From Bacteroidia bacterium (GTDB lineage Bacteria; Bacteroidota; Bacteroidia; J057), in assembly GCA_033391075.1 (NCBI GenBank), contig JAWPMV010000001.1, positions 3,286,001 through 3,350,000 on the forward strand: DNA of 64,000 nucleotides, in the 5' to 3' direction. Each line of letters opens with the position of its first letter. The stretch's first letter is position 1. The position numbers were made by a program, and so were the translations under genes. A model generated the notes under the pieces. It was not told where the DNA came from. It worked only from the letters and a program-made list of their open reading frames with translations, and made no database searches. This document shows, piece by piece, positions 25,646-34,925 of the stretch.

Positions 25646-27178
25646 ATGGATGATCCTATCCGCTTAGGGCTTCTCCTCGATTCATGGACCATCGAGACCT
25701 GGAAGTTCCGTCTGGTACAAAAACTCCTTTGCCTGGATTTCCTTAACCTGGTATCTGTTGAAGTAAGAGGGAAAAGAAAGAAAAATAATTCTATCCTTTC
25801 CCTGCATCGAAAAATAGATAAAAAAATATTCAAGCCGTCTGTAGATCCTATGGAGATGCAGGACGCAGGATCCTTATTGAAAGACCTATCTCAATCCAAA
25901 GAAGATGAGCTAGAGGTATTGATATATTTGGGAGATGATGAGTTAGACGAAAGTTACCTTGATAAGGCGACATTTGGACTCTGGTCGATGATCCACTTCA
26001 ATAAAGACTCAGGTCCCATACCCATGCCGGGCTACCGGGAAATCCTGAGGAAGGACCCTCATGCGGTGTCAGCCATTCTCGTTAGAGACAAAGGCAATCC
26101 CAAAGGGCGGATTATCCAAAAGTCCTGGTCGCGTATAGATGCAAAATCTATCACCCGAACCCAGGAAATGATTTATGCCAAATCCATTTCTCTTATCCCT
26201 CGAAGTCTGGAAGCGCTCCATGAGCAAAAAGCCCTTCCGATAGAGATTGATAATAGTGATATCCCAAATGGCAAGATCAAAACTCATCCCTTTTTACTTG
26301 GAATAAACGGTTTCAAACATGGAGGCAGAATAGCGAAAGAACTGTTTCAAAAAGCTACAGGCAGAGGTCAGTGGTTTCTCATGTATAGCTTTGAAAATAG
26401 TCTTTGGAACAATGGACAGGAGTTTCTGCCCATTTTTCCTCCCAAGGAAGCTTTTTGGGCCGATCCTTTTGTAGTTGAACGGAATGATCAATACTATATC
26501 TTCTTCGAAGAACTCCCTTATGAAAGCAATAAGGGACATATTTCCTGTATGCGGCTCAATATAGAAAGTGGAGAACCTGAAGAGTCCTTTGTAGTACTCG
26601 AAAAAGAGTATCACCTCTCCTACCCTTTTATATTTGAGTATGAAAGGGATCTATACATGATCCCCGAGTCATGCGAGAACCGGAGCATAGAACTCTATCG
26701 ATGCAAGGACTTTCCAGGAGAATGGGAGTACCTGGGAAATCTGATGGAAGGGGTAAATGCCGTAGATACAACCCTCTTTTTTTACCAGGGATACTGGTGG
26801 ATGTTTTCTTCTATTGCCGAGCATGAAGGTGCCTTGCATGATGATGAGCTTTCCCTTTTCTATGCGGACACTCCTTTAAGCAGAAACTGGACACCACATC
26901 CGGCCAATCCCATCGTATCAGATGTTCGTAAAGCTCGCATGGCTGGTAAAGTCTTTCGCCATGAAGGAAAGATTTACCGACCTGCTCAAGATTGCAGCGG
27001 ACGCTATGGTCGAGCCTTTTCTTTCTATGAGATAGAAGAATTGAACCCAGAGACCTATCGAGAAAGACTGGTAAGAAATATCCAGGCTGATTGGAACCCG
27101 AAGTTTACGCGCACGCATACCTTCAATCGCGAGGGAGGCTTGAAAGTCATAGATTCTTATCGCCGGATTTCAAAATGA
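25646..27178 (+). CDS. GINT1-like protein: formyltransferase-like N-terminus plus beta-propeller
   Basis: 510 residues. The C-terminal half (about 265-500) has WADPFVVERNDQYYIFFEE and repeated aromatic-rich strands typical of the five-bladed propeller of the 'glucosamine inositolphosphorylceramide transferase 1 N-terminal' family. The N-terminal half (about 90-200) matches the outline of a formyl-transferase fold: TFGLWSMIHFNKDSGPIPMPGYREIL, quoted in part as FGLWSMIHF and GPIPMPGYREIL, then GRIIQKSW. The catalytic Asn-His-Asp set of true formyltransferases is not apparent. It lies last in the polysaccharide operon, so it may modify an amino sugar exposed by the upstream deacetylase. That role is inference. 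Confidence 0.7.
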   Translation: MDDPIRLGLLLDSWTIETWKFRLVQKLLCLDFLNLVSVEVRGKRKKNNSILSLHRKIDKKIFKPSVDPMEMQDAGSLLKDLSQSKEDELEVLIYLGDDELDESYLDKATFGLWSMIHFNKDSGPIPMPGYREILRKDPHAVSAILVRDKGNPKGRIIQKSWSRIDAKSITRTQEMIYAKSISLIPRSLEALHEQKALPIEIDNSDIPNGKIKTHPFLLGINGFKHGGRIAKELFQKATGRGQWFLMYSFENSLWNNGQEFLPIFPPKEAFWADPFVVERNDQYYIFFEELPYESNKGHISCMRLNIESGEPEESFVVLEKEYHLSYPFIFEYERDLYMIPESCENRSIELYRCKDFPGEWEYLGNLMEGVNAVDTTLFFYQGYWWMFSSIAEHEGALHDDELSLFYADTPLSRNWTPHPANPIVSDVRKARMAGKVFRHEGKIYRPAQDCSGRYGRAFSFYEIEELNPETYRERLVRNIQADWNPKFTRTHTFNREGGLKVIDSYRRISK

Positions 27179-29461
27179 TCAGTTATCACTGATTTTTTCC
27201 AGATTTACCCTCACATTCTTGTGATAGGGGGTTTTGGCAATAGGATCACAATGATGTGCAGAAGTTAGTTCATTGGTTCTGGCGCCAATCTTTCTATAGT
27301 CATCCTCCTCTCCTTCATAGACCAGGCCATACCCATTCGGCATGGATAATACCCCCGGTTTGGCTTCCTTCACCAGACGAGCCAGGATCTTTACAGAACC
27401 TACTCCATTGAATAAACGAACGGTATCTCCGTTTTCAATGCCATACTTCTCTGCATCGACAGGGTTTATTTTCAAGTATCCTTCCTGGTCGTTTTTCCTC
27501 CACTCCGGATCCCGAATTACCGTATTGGCATTATATGTTCTCCTCTCCCCAGCAATCAAATTGAAGGGATAAGCTGCTTCTTCGGCCTCGATCTTTTTTA
27601 AGGTTTCCGGTAGATCGTCCAACCATTCTAATAATATCGGAATGTGAAGATGAACCTTCTTGTCTTTATGCGCGATCAATTGCCAATGCTCATGTTCATA
27701 TTTATGATTGCTGAGAACTACGCCAGAGGGACTATTGATTATTTTCTGAAAGATCTTTTCCCCCAAAGCATCTCCTTTTCCCTCTATCCCGGCATTGTGA
27801 ATGGCTTCTGGATACTTTTGGGCATACATATGGGAAGAAAACCACATAAATGCGGCATCTCCTGTTTCATGAGGCATATGTTTTCCCAAAGTTTCGCGCA
27901 TAATAATGATACCATAATGTTTCCACTTGGGATTCTCATAAAAGGCCTTCATCAATGCCATTTGGAAAATTCCTTTAGAAGGATCTTTGCGATCTGCAGC
28001 AGCGGCGGCTTCCAGTTCCGGAAAGGATTCTGGAATTTCCCCCATTGCCTTCATAAGTCTAGTATGAATTTCGGCTTCGGCTAAGGTCCCTTCCAGGGGT
28101 TCAAATATCGGCCTTCTGATCTGAGCAAAATCACTCTTAAAGAAGGTAGCTTCAATTTTTTCAAATTGACTGCTGGCAGGTAGCACATAATCCGCTACCC
28201 GAGCTGTTTCTGTCATGGCAATATCGATCACAACCATCAAGTCCAGCTTTTTATAAGCCTCTCTTTGACGAGGAGCATCTGCATAGGAGGAAACAGGATT
28301 TGCACTTTCTACAATCAGCGCTCTATGTCTTTGGGGATGATCATTATCAATTTCCAGGGGCAATACATTGGGAGGAAATAGACCTGCGATCTGGCGGGTC
28401 TTGGTTACATGGGTAGTTAAACCGCCTTCTTCAGGATCTTTAGAATTCCCGATCAAGGGGAAAATCCAGGTAGTGAGGCTGTTGGTGCCATGCTTGCCAA
28501 AGTTCCCGGTAATGAGAAATAGTAAGCGTTTAAGGTATGCATTGAGCGTACTATTGTAACTCATTTCTATCCCCAAATCTGAGCGTATGGCTACTGTTTT
28601 CGCTTTGGCCATATCTCTGGCAACCTGTCTAAGCATTTCTACAGGCACCTCAGAGATCTCAGCATAGGCTTCAACATCTATTTCCATGAAATGCTGACGC
28701 GTATCTTCAAATCCTACCGTATGCTTATCCAAAAAAGCTTTGTCCTCCAGCCCTTCCTGTAAAATGACTGCCAGCATAGCCGACATCAAAAATGCATCCC
28801 GTCCCGGCTTAACCTGCATGTGAATATCTGCCTTCCTGGCCGTATCTGATACACGGGGATCAATGACTACCAGACTTCTCTCTTTATCCCGATAGATTTT
28901 ATTTATCACATTTCTAGCCTGCTCTACCCCATGTGCCTGCATGGGATTTGCCCCTATAATCAACACATATTCAGCTTCGTGGATGGGCTCTTCATACATC
29001 GCATTTTGCTTACCAAAGAGTTTTCCGTGTACCCAGAAATTTCCTGTTTTTTCCTGAGCTATAGCCGAATAGAAATAGGGAGTTCCTAAAGCTTTTCGTA
29101 GAGCTGATGCATACATCCCGGGAAAGTGATTTCCCTGTCCGCCACCACCTGCATAGGCGATGGTGTCTCCCCCATGCTTTTCTTTGATTTCAAGCAATTT
29201 TGCAGCGATCTCTGAGATTGCTGTATCCCAGCTAATCTCTGCATAGCTTCCATCTTCCTGCCTTTTCAAAGGGCTTTGAATACGCTTACCATTCTGATAA
29301 TAATTCAAACGAGTAGCTTTATTACAGATATATCCCTGAGAAACCGGATGATCTTTATCCCCTAGTATTTTGGTGAATTGCCTTTCTTCATTTACATGGA
29401 TTTCAAGACCACAGTTGACACTACAAAGGATGCAAGCGGTTTTATGGGTGGTAGTAGGCAT
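27179..29461 (-). CDS. Molybdopterin-dependent oxidoreductase (formate dehydrogenase/nitrate reductase-like)
   Basis: 760 residues from MPTTTHKTACILC; an upstream in-frame start at 29533 would add 24 residues without conservation. The N-terminal [4Fe-4S] site is C10-x2-C13-x3-C17-x28-C46. The molybdopterin body shows YVLIIGANPMQAHGVEQARN and VVIDPRVSDTARKAD; the C-terminal dinucleotide-binding domain has GDTVRLFNGVGSVKI. No twin-arginine signal is present, so it is probably cytoplasmic. No partner iron-sulfur or cytochrome subunit is adjacent. Substrate unknown. It abuts the polysaccharide operon, with zero bases between stop codons on opposite strands. Confidence 0.85.
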   Translation of the reverse strand: MPTTTHKTACILCSVNCGLEIHVNEERQFTKILGDKDHPVSQGYICNKATRLNYYQNGKRIQSPLKRQEDGSYAEISWDTAISEIAAKLLEIKEKHGGDTIAYAGGGGQGNHFPGMYASALRKALGTPYFYSAIAQEKTGNFWVHGKLFGKQNAMYEEPIHEAEYVLIIGANPMQAHGVEQARNVINKIYRDKERSLVVIDPRVSDTARKADIHMQVKPGRDAFLMSAMLAVILQEGLEDKAFLDKHTVGFEDTRQHFMEIDVEAYAEISEVPVEMLRQVARDMAKAKTVAIRSDLGIEMSYNSTLNAYLKRLLFLITGNFGKHGTNSLTTWIFPLIGNSKDPEEGGLTTHVTKTRQIAGLFPPNVLPLEIDNDHPQRHRALIVESANPVSSYADAPRQREAYKKLDLMVVIDIAMTETARVADYVLPASSQFEKIEATFFKSDFAQIRRPIFEPLEGTLAEAEIHTRLMKAMGEIPESFPELEAAAAADRKDPSKGIFQMALMKAFYENPKWKHYGIIIMRETLGKHMPHETGDAAFMWFSSHMYAQKYPEAIHNAGIEGKGDALGEKIFQKIINSPSGVVLSNHKYEHEHWQLIAHKDKKVHLHIPILLEWLDDLPETLKKIEAEEAAYPFNLIAGERRTYNANTVIRDPEWRKNDQEGYLKINPVDAEKYGIENGDTVRLFNGVGSVKILARLVKEAKPGVLSMPNGYGLVYEGEEDDYRKIGARTNELTSAHHCDPIAKTPYHKNVRVNLEKISDN

Positions 29462-29553
29462 AAAGATTAGTTTGAGAGTACAGTAAACACGATAGCTGAG
29501 TTCTAATTTAAAACCTTGTATCCATATATTCAATTTGTACCCTCAATTTTTCC

Positions 29554-29569
29554 CTTAAACTGGTTTAAG
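29554..29569. promoter_or_regulatory. Dyad upstream of the molybdopterin oxidoreductase
   Basis: CTTAAAC-TG-GTTTAAG, 7-base perfect arms, about 93 bases upstream of the oxidoreductase start at 29461. The gap 29462-29756 also serves the divergent PrsW-like gene. This is a possible operator for one or both; only symmetry supports it. Confidence 0.3.
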
Positions 29570-29756
29570 TAATATTGATTCTCTTCCTTTCACTGATACA
29601 AAAAAAGTACACAGGCCTGTTCAATATCCCGATTTGCTATATTCATCAGCCTGAACATATTGCTAAATCAAGCCGTTACAATAGCTTACAAATATCAATT
29701 TCTCCCATTAATATAGAAATCATTGCTTTCTTAGTATCTTGCCTGAAATTGCTCCT

Positions 29757-30473
29757 ATGGAACTTGTGGAGTTGACTGCATTGGCGCTTGCCCCGGTTGT
29801 ATTTCTTTTCACTTATGTTTACCTGAGTGATAAGTATGAGCGTGAACCCCTAATTTACCTGGTCATCACTTTTTTCCTGGGAGTTGCCACAGCCCTCCCG
29901 GTAGTTTATATCGGAGGCTATCTGCAGCAAATTACCGGTCTCTCTCCAAGTCATGACTCCAATTTCGAACTTTTCCTCTATACCTTCTTCATTGTAGCGA
30001 TGACAGAAGAAGGGATGAAGTTTCTTGTTTTGAGGTTTTATAACTATCCCCATGAGGAATTTGACGAACCTTATGATGGCATCATGTATGGAGTAGCTGT
30101 CTCTCTGGGTTTTGCTGCCATTGAGAATCTGCTTTATGTATTTGAAGCAGAAGGAGATGGATTTGAAATAGGCATACTTCGAATGTTTACGGCTGTCCCG
30201 GCACATGCCATGTTTGGGGTATTGATGGGATTCTTTGTGGGCAAAGCAAAGTTTCTCAAAGACGGCAAAGGAGCGCTGGGAACTACCATGTTGGGCTTGT
30301 TCAGTGCCATGTTTTTTCATGGAGTTTATGATTTCCTTTTGTATCAGGAATCCGAATACCTGACCTTGTTTGCCTTCATCGCATTGGCAGTAGGAATAAT
30401 TCTGGCGAAAATTGCGATGCATACCCATGCAGAAGATTCGCCCCACAAATTTAAAGGTCCCTGGAATCCCTAA
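29757..30473 (+). CDS. PrsW-family intramembrane metalloprotease
   Basis: 238 residues from the ATG at 29757; an upstream TTG adds six residues. About seven to eight membrane helices. Family motifs are clear: YEREP (27-31), the EE pair in AMTEEGMKF (E84, E85), IENLLY (E123 region), H150 in VPAHAMFG, and FHGVYDFLL. In Bacillus, PrsW cleaves an anti-sigma factor. The target here is unknown, and no anti-sigma/sigma pair is adjacent. Probably cotranscribed with the TIGR02757 gene 15 bp downstream. Confidence 0.87.
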   Translation: MELVELTALALAPVVFLFTYVYLSDKYEREPLIYLVITFFLGVATALPVVYIGGYLQQITGLSPSHDSNFELFLYTFFIVAMTEEGMKFLVLRFYNYPHEEFDEPYDGIMYGVAVSLGFAAIENLLYVFEAEGDGFEIGILRMFTAVPAHAMFGVLMGFFVGKAKFLKDGKGALGTTMLGLFSAMFFHGVYDFLLYQESEYLTLFAFIALAVGIILAKIAMHTHAEDSPHKFKGPWNP

Positions 30474-30488
30474 TCGCCTTTTCCTATT

Positions 30489-31271
30489 ATGTCCCTGATT
30501 GCTCCTGAAGATCTCAAGTCTTTCCTAGATCAACAACATGACAGATATAATACGCCTGACTTCATATTAGAAGATCCGGTGTCTATTCCGCATGAGTTCA
30601 GCAAGAAGGAAGATATAGAAATCTCGGGCTTTTTTTCCGCCCTGATTGCCTGGGGCAGAAGAGATATCATCATTCGCAATGCTCGTAAACTTATGGAGCG
30701 CATGGAATGGGCGCCTTTTGATTTCGTTTTGAATGCAGAAGAGGAAGAACTGGATGCTTTATCTGATTATGTTCACCGTACTTTCAATGGCGAAGATTTG
30801 AAAGCCTTGATTTTGGGATTAAGAAGGGTTTATCAGGAAGAAGAAGGTTTGGAAGGTATCTTTAGCAAGGGCATTAAGGCCGAGGATAGCGATATCGGCC
30901 ATGCCATCATTCATGCCAGAACAGTTCTCAGTTCAAGTGAATCTTTCCCCAAAAGAAGCCACAAACATCTGGCGAATCCAGCAAAAGGTTCTTCGGCCAA
31001 ACGGATCAGTATGTATTTACGCTGGATGGTCCGCAAAGACGATAGAGGAGTTGATTTTGGCATCTGGGAAGGTATTCGCATGGATCAACTGATTTGCCCT
31101 CTGGATGTACATACGGGAACCATTGCCCGTAAACTGGGGATTCTGCAGCGAAAACAAAATGACTGGAAGGCAGCATGTGAATTGACCAATGCACTTAAAG
31201 AATTTGACCCACAGGATCCGGTCAAGTATGATTATGCTCTATTTGGATTGGGCGCTTATAATGAGCTTTGA
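30489..31271 (+). CDS. TIGR02757 family protein (function unknown)
   Basis: 260 residues, cytoplasmic. It carries the signatures of this Bacteroidetes-enriched family: EDPVSIPHEFSKKEDIEISG, LIAWGRRDIIIRNA, and the C-terminal MYLRWMVRKDD - VDFGIW - LICPLDVHTGTIARKLG - ALFGLGA series. The helical layout with D-V-H-T suggests a HhH-GPD-like DNA glycosylase-related fold; that is inference. It lies 15 bp after the PrsW-like gene. Function unproven in any organism I know of. Confidence 0.85.
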   Translation: MSLIAPEDLKSFLDQQHDRYNTPDFILEDPVSIPHEFSKKEDIEISGFFSALIAWGRRDIIIRNARKLMERMEWAPFDFVLNAEEEELDALSDYVHRTFNGEDLKALILGLRRVYQEEEGLEGIFSKGIKAEDSDIGHAIIHARTVLSSSESFPKRSHKHLANPAKGSSAKRISMYLRWMVRKDDRGVDFGIWEGIRMDQLICPLDVHTGTIARKLGILQRKQNDWKAACELTNALKEFDPQDPVKYDYALFGLGAYNEL

Positions 31272-31297
31272 TTTCCAATTACCCTCTAAATAAAAAA

Positions 31298-31416
31298 GGT
31301 CATCTCGAAGTTTGATTGAGCGTGGAAGGTAGCGCTGAGAGATCGTGTATTCTTTTTTCCCAAATACAAGCTTTCTCCGCACTCGGTCCATCGCACATCC
31401 GAGCCTCGAAATGACC
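31298..31416. repeat. Long imperfect palindromic intergenic repeat
   Basis: The left arm begins GGTCATCTCGAAG (31298) and the right arm ends CCTCGAAATGACC (31416). The two arms align over about 52 bases with scattered mismatches (GGTCAT-TCGA, GCG, GAGA and TGTATT blocks match), leaving a short A/T-rich centre near 31345-31370. It lies between two convergent genes. The GGTCATTTCGAG start is typical of scattered Bacteroidetes palindromic repeats. It may double as a bidirectional transcription stop. Confidence 0.7.
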
Positions 31417-31438
31417 GATTGATTTATTCTTTTATTAC

Positions 31439-32176
31439 CTAAGGCCTGCGCAACTTAAAAATCAAAGTCGCATTCAAACCTGGATGGTCTATCTGACGGA
31501 TCAATAAAGGATCAGTTGCTGTTGCTCCGGTATTGATAGATTCACTAAATGGGGTGAAGTCCGTGGTACTGAAATAGACCTGAAAATAAGGTTCCAATGA
31601 AACCAAAATTTGCTCAGTAATTTCAAAGCGGAACGGAGCAATGATCATAAATCCAGCACTCCAATCATTGGTTCTTTGAACCAAATCTCCATCCTCGACA
31701 AAGTTTGCTGCATCAAAGAGTTCTGCTTTTGATTCCAAATGAGTTGCATTCAAGCCCGCTCCGATCATAAAATCTCCTCTTCTTCCCAGGGGAATCAATT
31801 TACTTATCAATTGAATACCGAAAATCTGTCCGCTCAATTTAGTATCTGCCACCTGCGCTCCATTGGTAGCATCGGTGAATCTTGCATCCCCTCTGTTCTG
31901 GAAGGTCATGAATTGTAAACGGATGTCACTTCTTCTCCTATGAATCGCGAATCCTCCGGTATAGCCACCCGTATATTTTACTTCATCGAAAGCCTGACTT
32001 ACATCAGCCCTATTGGTGTTGAAAATATCCAAAGCCAGGTTATATGGCCTCGGGTTGAGGATATTGTACTGATACCCTAACTGGATGGAAAAATTGGTTC
32101 TATTGATCTGGCCATAGGTATTTGTAGCGGCGAAGATCATCAGAATTAATAAACAATAACGAAAGTAGTATTTCAT
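31439..32176 (-). CDS. Outer-membrane beta-barrel protein, unknown function
   Basis: 245 residues with signal peptide (ends ATNTYGQ). The mature protein alternates aromatic and polar residues in short strands (RTNFSIQLGYQYNI, FRFEITEQILVSLEPYFQVY) and ends FKLRRP with a typical barrel C-terminal strand (NATLIFKL). It looks like an OmpA/PorT-type 8-10-strand barrel. No enzymatic motif. It lies 76 bp downstream of batE on the same strand, but with a gap that could hold its own promoter. Confidence 0.75.
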   Translation of the reverse strand: MKYYFRYCLLILMIFAATNTYGQINRTNFSIQLGYQYNILNPRPYNLALDIFNTNRADVSQAFDEVKYTGGYTGGFAIHRRRSDIRLQFMTFQNRGDARFTDATNGAQVADTKLSGQIFGIQLISKLIPLGRRGDFMIGAGLNATHLESKAELFDAANFVEDGDLVQRTNDWSAGFMIIAPFRFEITEQILVSLEPYFQVYFSTTDFTPFSESINTGATATDPLLIRQIDHPGLNATLIFKLRRP

Positions 32177-32252
32177 ATGTTAGTTTTATTTGCTGCAAAA
32201 TAGAGAAATATTCAGGAAGGGAAGGTATTGAGGCTGACAATTTATCTTCCTA

Positions 32253-33023
32253 CTAAATGCCTGTGATTTCTGCAGACTTTACAAAGCCTACCACATCTAT
32301 ACCGACTCCCAGAATTCTGACTTTTGTCCAGTTCCCGGAAGCTTCCAGAATTTCCACTTTGGCTCCTTCATGTAGCACCAAAAGGTCTTGATCTCCAGAG
32401 GGTGCATTTTTTATGTAAGCAGTGCTTTCTGAGATGATTCCAAACTGTGTATTGAGTTCCGATTTTTGTCGGGCGAAACTCAGGCTTGTACTGATCAATC
32501 CTAAAAGAAGAAGTATTAAGCCCCCGAAAAAGCCTATCCTTTTGGCTGCCGAAACATTTACAAAAAGAAAAACAGCTCCTGATATCAAGGCAAGCCAGAA
32601 TAAAGCTATGGAAACATAGGCCCATTGACGTGAAGAAAGTCCCTGGTAAAAGTTTTTGGTCCAGGAAACCAACATCAGTTCAGGTAGCGGATCAATGTTA
32701 TCAATTACCCTCAGATTGGCCATACGCAAATTGTGCTTGGCGTCCTCGAAGGTAGGATTGATCCGTAAAGCCCGTTCGAAATTCAAAATAGACTCTGCTA
32801 CATTTCCAAACTTATAATGAGCATTGCCCAAATTATAAAAGAGGAAAGCAGATTCTTTTCCTTCCTTGACGATGCCCTCATATAATTCTATGGCTTGATC
32901 ATAAGCTTTATTTGCATAGGCTTCATTAGCCAATTCAAATTGACTATCAGGATCAACTGCCCACAAAATAGCGGGCATCAGCATCAGGAGGAAAAGATAG
33001 ATATGTTTGTTTATGCCTTTCAA
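32253..33023 (-). CDS. batE: BatE-like TPR/SH3 protein
   Basis: 256 residues. Signal-like N-terminal helix, TPR region (about 27-115: FYNLGNAHYKFGNVAESILN), two membrane helices (about 137-157 and 163-182), then a bacterial SH3-like domain (about 195-256: VEILEASGNWTKVRILG). This is the standard BatE layout. It is probably an envelope-anchored scaffold of the Bat complex. Last gene of the Bat operon, 21 bp after batD. Confidence 0.88.
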   Translation of the reverse strand: MKGINKHIYLFLLMLMPAILWAVDPDSQFELANEAYANKAYDQAIELYEGIVKEGKESAFLFYNLGNAHYKFGNVAESILNFERALRINPTFEDAKHNLRMANLRVIDNIDPLPELMLVSWTKNFYQGLSSRQWAYVSIALFWLALISGAVFLFVNVSAAKRIGFFGGLILLLLGLISTSLSFARQKSELNTQFGIISESTAYIKNAPSGDQDLLVLHEGAKVEILEASGNWTKVRILGVGIDVVGFVKSAEITGI

Positions 33024-33044
33024 AGTCTTTGTATAAGGTTTGCC

Positions 33045-34922
33045 TTATGCCTGTAATTCCTTTTCCAATTTAACGATCAATTCCAGGGCTCTGTCATAGG
33101 TTGCCTGCATCCCCACCTCTGCGGAAGAGGGAGCGAATATCGCAAACTCGCAATGATCCATAATGGCTTTCAATTCTTCCACAGAGCTGCCACTGGCTCC
33201 TTTCTCCTGCAACATACTGGAAACCTGCTCACGAGAAAGATCTGACTGGCCAAGTGCCAGTTTATCACCCGCATATCCCCAAAGAACCCTGCTAACTTCA
33301 TCAAAAAAGGAACGTTCATTGGAATCTTTGATATACTGCTGGGCAGTTGAGAGTCTTTTCTTTGCCTGTTTACTGGCCTTTTTGCTACGGGTTCCTACCA
33401 CATCTGCTTTTTGGTCCTTACGGCGTTTATCCCAAACAAGGAGAATGAGAAAACCTAAAAAGGGCGCAAGCAATAATGCCCAGAATCCACCCGAGCCCAA
33501 AAAGAAGGAATCTGTATCAACGAAACCGGCTTGACTCGTACGTATATGTCTAATGTCCTGCCCCAGCAATTCCACATCTTCTTTATTCAGATTTCTTCCC
33601 TGAGAGCTGATTTCAGCAGGAGCATCTCCGGTTACAGTTAAGGGAAAGCGTTCTTTGCTTAGGGTCTTGTATTTTCTGCTTTTAGGGTCGAAAAAGGCAA
33701 CCTCAACTTTGGGGATCTCATAATCTCCCGGTATCCTGGGAATGATGAGGTAGTCGAAAGTTCTTGATCCTGTTAATTTACCTCCCAAGCGAGAAACTCT
33801 TTCTTTGGTTTTGGGATCATAAACCTCAAAATCAGCCGGAAAGGTCAATTTGGGTGGCTGTATTTTTGGCAGATTACCTTCGCCACTGTACTTAATGCTT
33901 AAGGTAACGGCTTCACCCGCATCCACAGTATCATGATTCAGGCTTACATCCATGCTCAGTTTTCCTACCAATCCACTAAAGCTTGCAGGTTTACCGGCAG
34001 GTAATGCATCTACATCTATACTGATGGGCGTATTTTTTGCCAGAAATTTATAGTTCTCATGTCTCCCAAATGGAGATTGAAACAGATCATCCAAATCTGC
34101 AAATGGATCCAGGGGATCTCTTTTTCTTCTCGTCCTTTGCTTTGGAATAGGAACGATCATAGAGACTGTGAGGGGATCAATTTTCAGCTTGCCTGACTTT
34201 TGAGGAATAAGAATATCCTGTTTCAAAACACTGACATAGAAACGTCGGTTCTTTACCACTTCCAATGCAGGCTGAGAATTCTTCAGATCTACCTTTTCTG
34301 CCCAAAAGCCTTCATAGCCCGGAGCTTCTTCCAATTCGAGGCTATTGAGTCTACCCGCTATTTCCGGAGCGTGATAGAGCTTATAGGTTACAACAAACTG
34401 ATCTCCCTGGTAGAGTTTCTTTTTGCTGACAAATGCCCGCAGGAAGATCAATTGTTTCAGTTCTGCTTCTATTGCCTGTTGACGATTTGCTGCGCCTGCT
34501 GCATTTGTATTATTGGAAGCTTGCGGAGCATCTGTAACCGTAATCGTAATGGGATTTGTTTTGTATGTTTTGCCCTGTCTGTCAGTTAAAGTAGCTGCAG
34601 CAATTTTGTAAGTTCCCTTTTTACGGGGAGATAATACAAAATTGTACATGACCGTTACAGATTGAGAGATTTTGCCTCCCACATTTTGATAACTCTGTTG
34701 AGTTGAAGTTGAGGGGCCCATGACGATCTGAAAACCATCGAATTTGGGATAGCTGATCGACTGAGCTTCAATATTTTCAGCTTGAAAACTCAATTGGAAT
34801 CGCTCGTTAACCGCCATTTTGTTCTTTCTAATGGCAGCACGAAAATTTTGGGCAGTTACCTCCACAGATGAAAGTAACAGGAGGGAACTTATGAGGAAGA
34901 ATACGTAATGGATCCTTTTCAT
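33045..34922 (-). CDS. batD: BatD protein
   Basis: 625 residues. Signal peptide (ends VEVTAQ), large Ig-like/oxygen-tolerance ectodomain in two halves (FRAAIRKNKMAVNERFQLSF, later VDAGEAVTLSIKYSGEGNL), a membrane helix (about 478-498, FWALLLAPFLGFLILLVW) and a cytoplasmic helical tail of about 125 residues (KKASKQAKKRLSTAQQYI). It is the full-length BatD. It binds or supports the VWA proteins BatA/B at the inner membrane. The four-helix-bundle gene begins only 3 bp upstream of it, so the two are transcribed together. Confidence 0.92.
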   Translation of the reverse strand: MKRIHYVFFLISSLLLLSSVEVTAQNFRAAIRKNKMAVNERFQLSFQAENIEAQSISYPKFDGFQIVMGPSTSTQQSYQNVGGKISQSVTVMYNFVLSPRKKGTYKIAAATLTDRQGKTYKTNPITITVTDAPQASNNTNAAGAANRQQAIEAELKQLIFLRAFVSKKKLYQGDQFVVTYKLYHAPEIAGRLNSLELEEAPGYEGFWAEKVDLKNSQPALEVVKNRRFYVSVLKQDILIPQKSGKLKIDPLTVSMIVPIPKQRTRRKRDPLDPFADLDDLFQSPFGRHENYKFLAKNTPISIDVDALPAGKPASFSGLVGKLSMDVSLNHDTVDAGEAVTLSIKYSGEGNLPKIQPPKLTFPADFEVYDPKTKERVSRLGGKLTGSRTFDYLIIPRIPGDYEIPKVEVAFFDPKSRKYKTLSKERFPLTVTGDAPAEISSQGRNLNKEDVELLGQDIRHIRTSQAGFVDTDSFFLGSGGFWALLLAPFLGFLILLVWDKRRKDQKADVVGTRSKKASKQAKKRLSTAQQYIKDSNERSFFDEVSRVLWGYAGDKLALGQSDLSREQVSSMLQEKGASGSSVEELKAIMDHCEFAIFAPSSAEVGMQATYDRALELIVKLEKELQA

Positions 34923-34925
34923 GTC

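Noticed and set aside
29850-30446. 198-residue open frame antisense to the PrsW gene
   Set aside because: Shadow of a gene whose membrane-protein motifs are clear on the plus strand.
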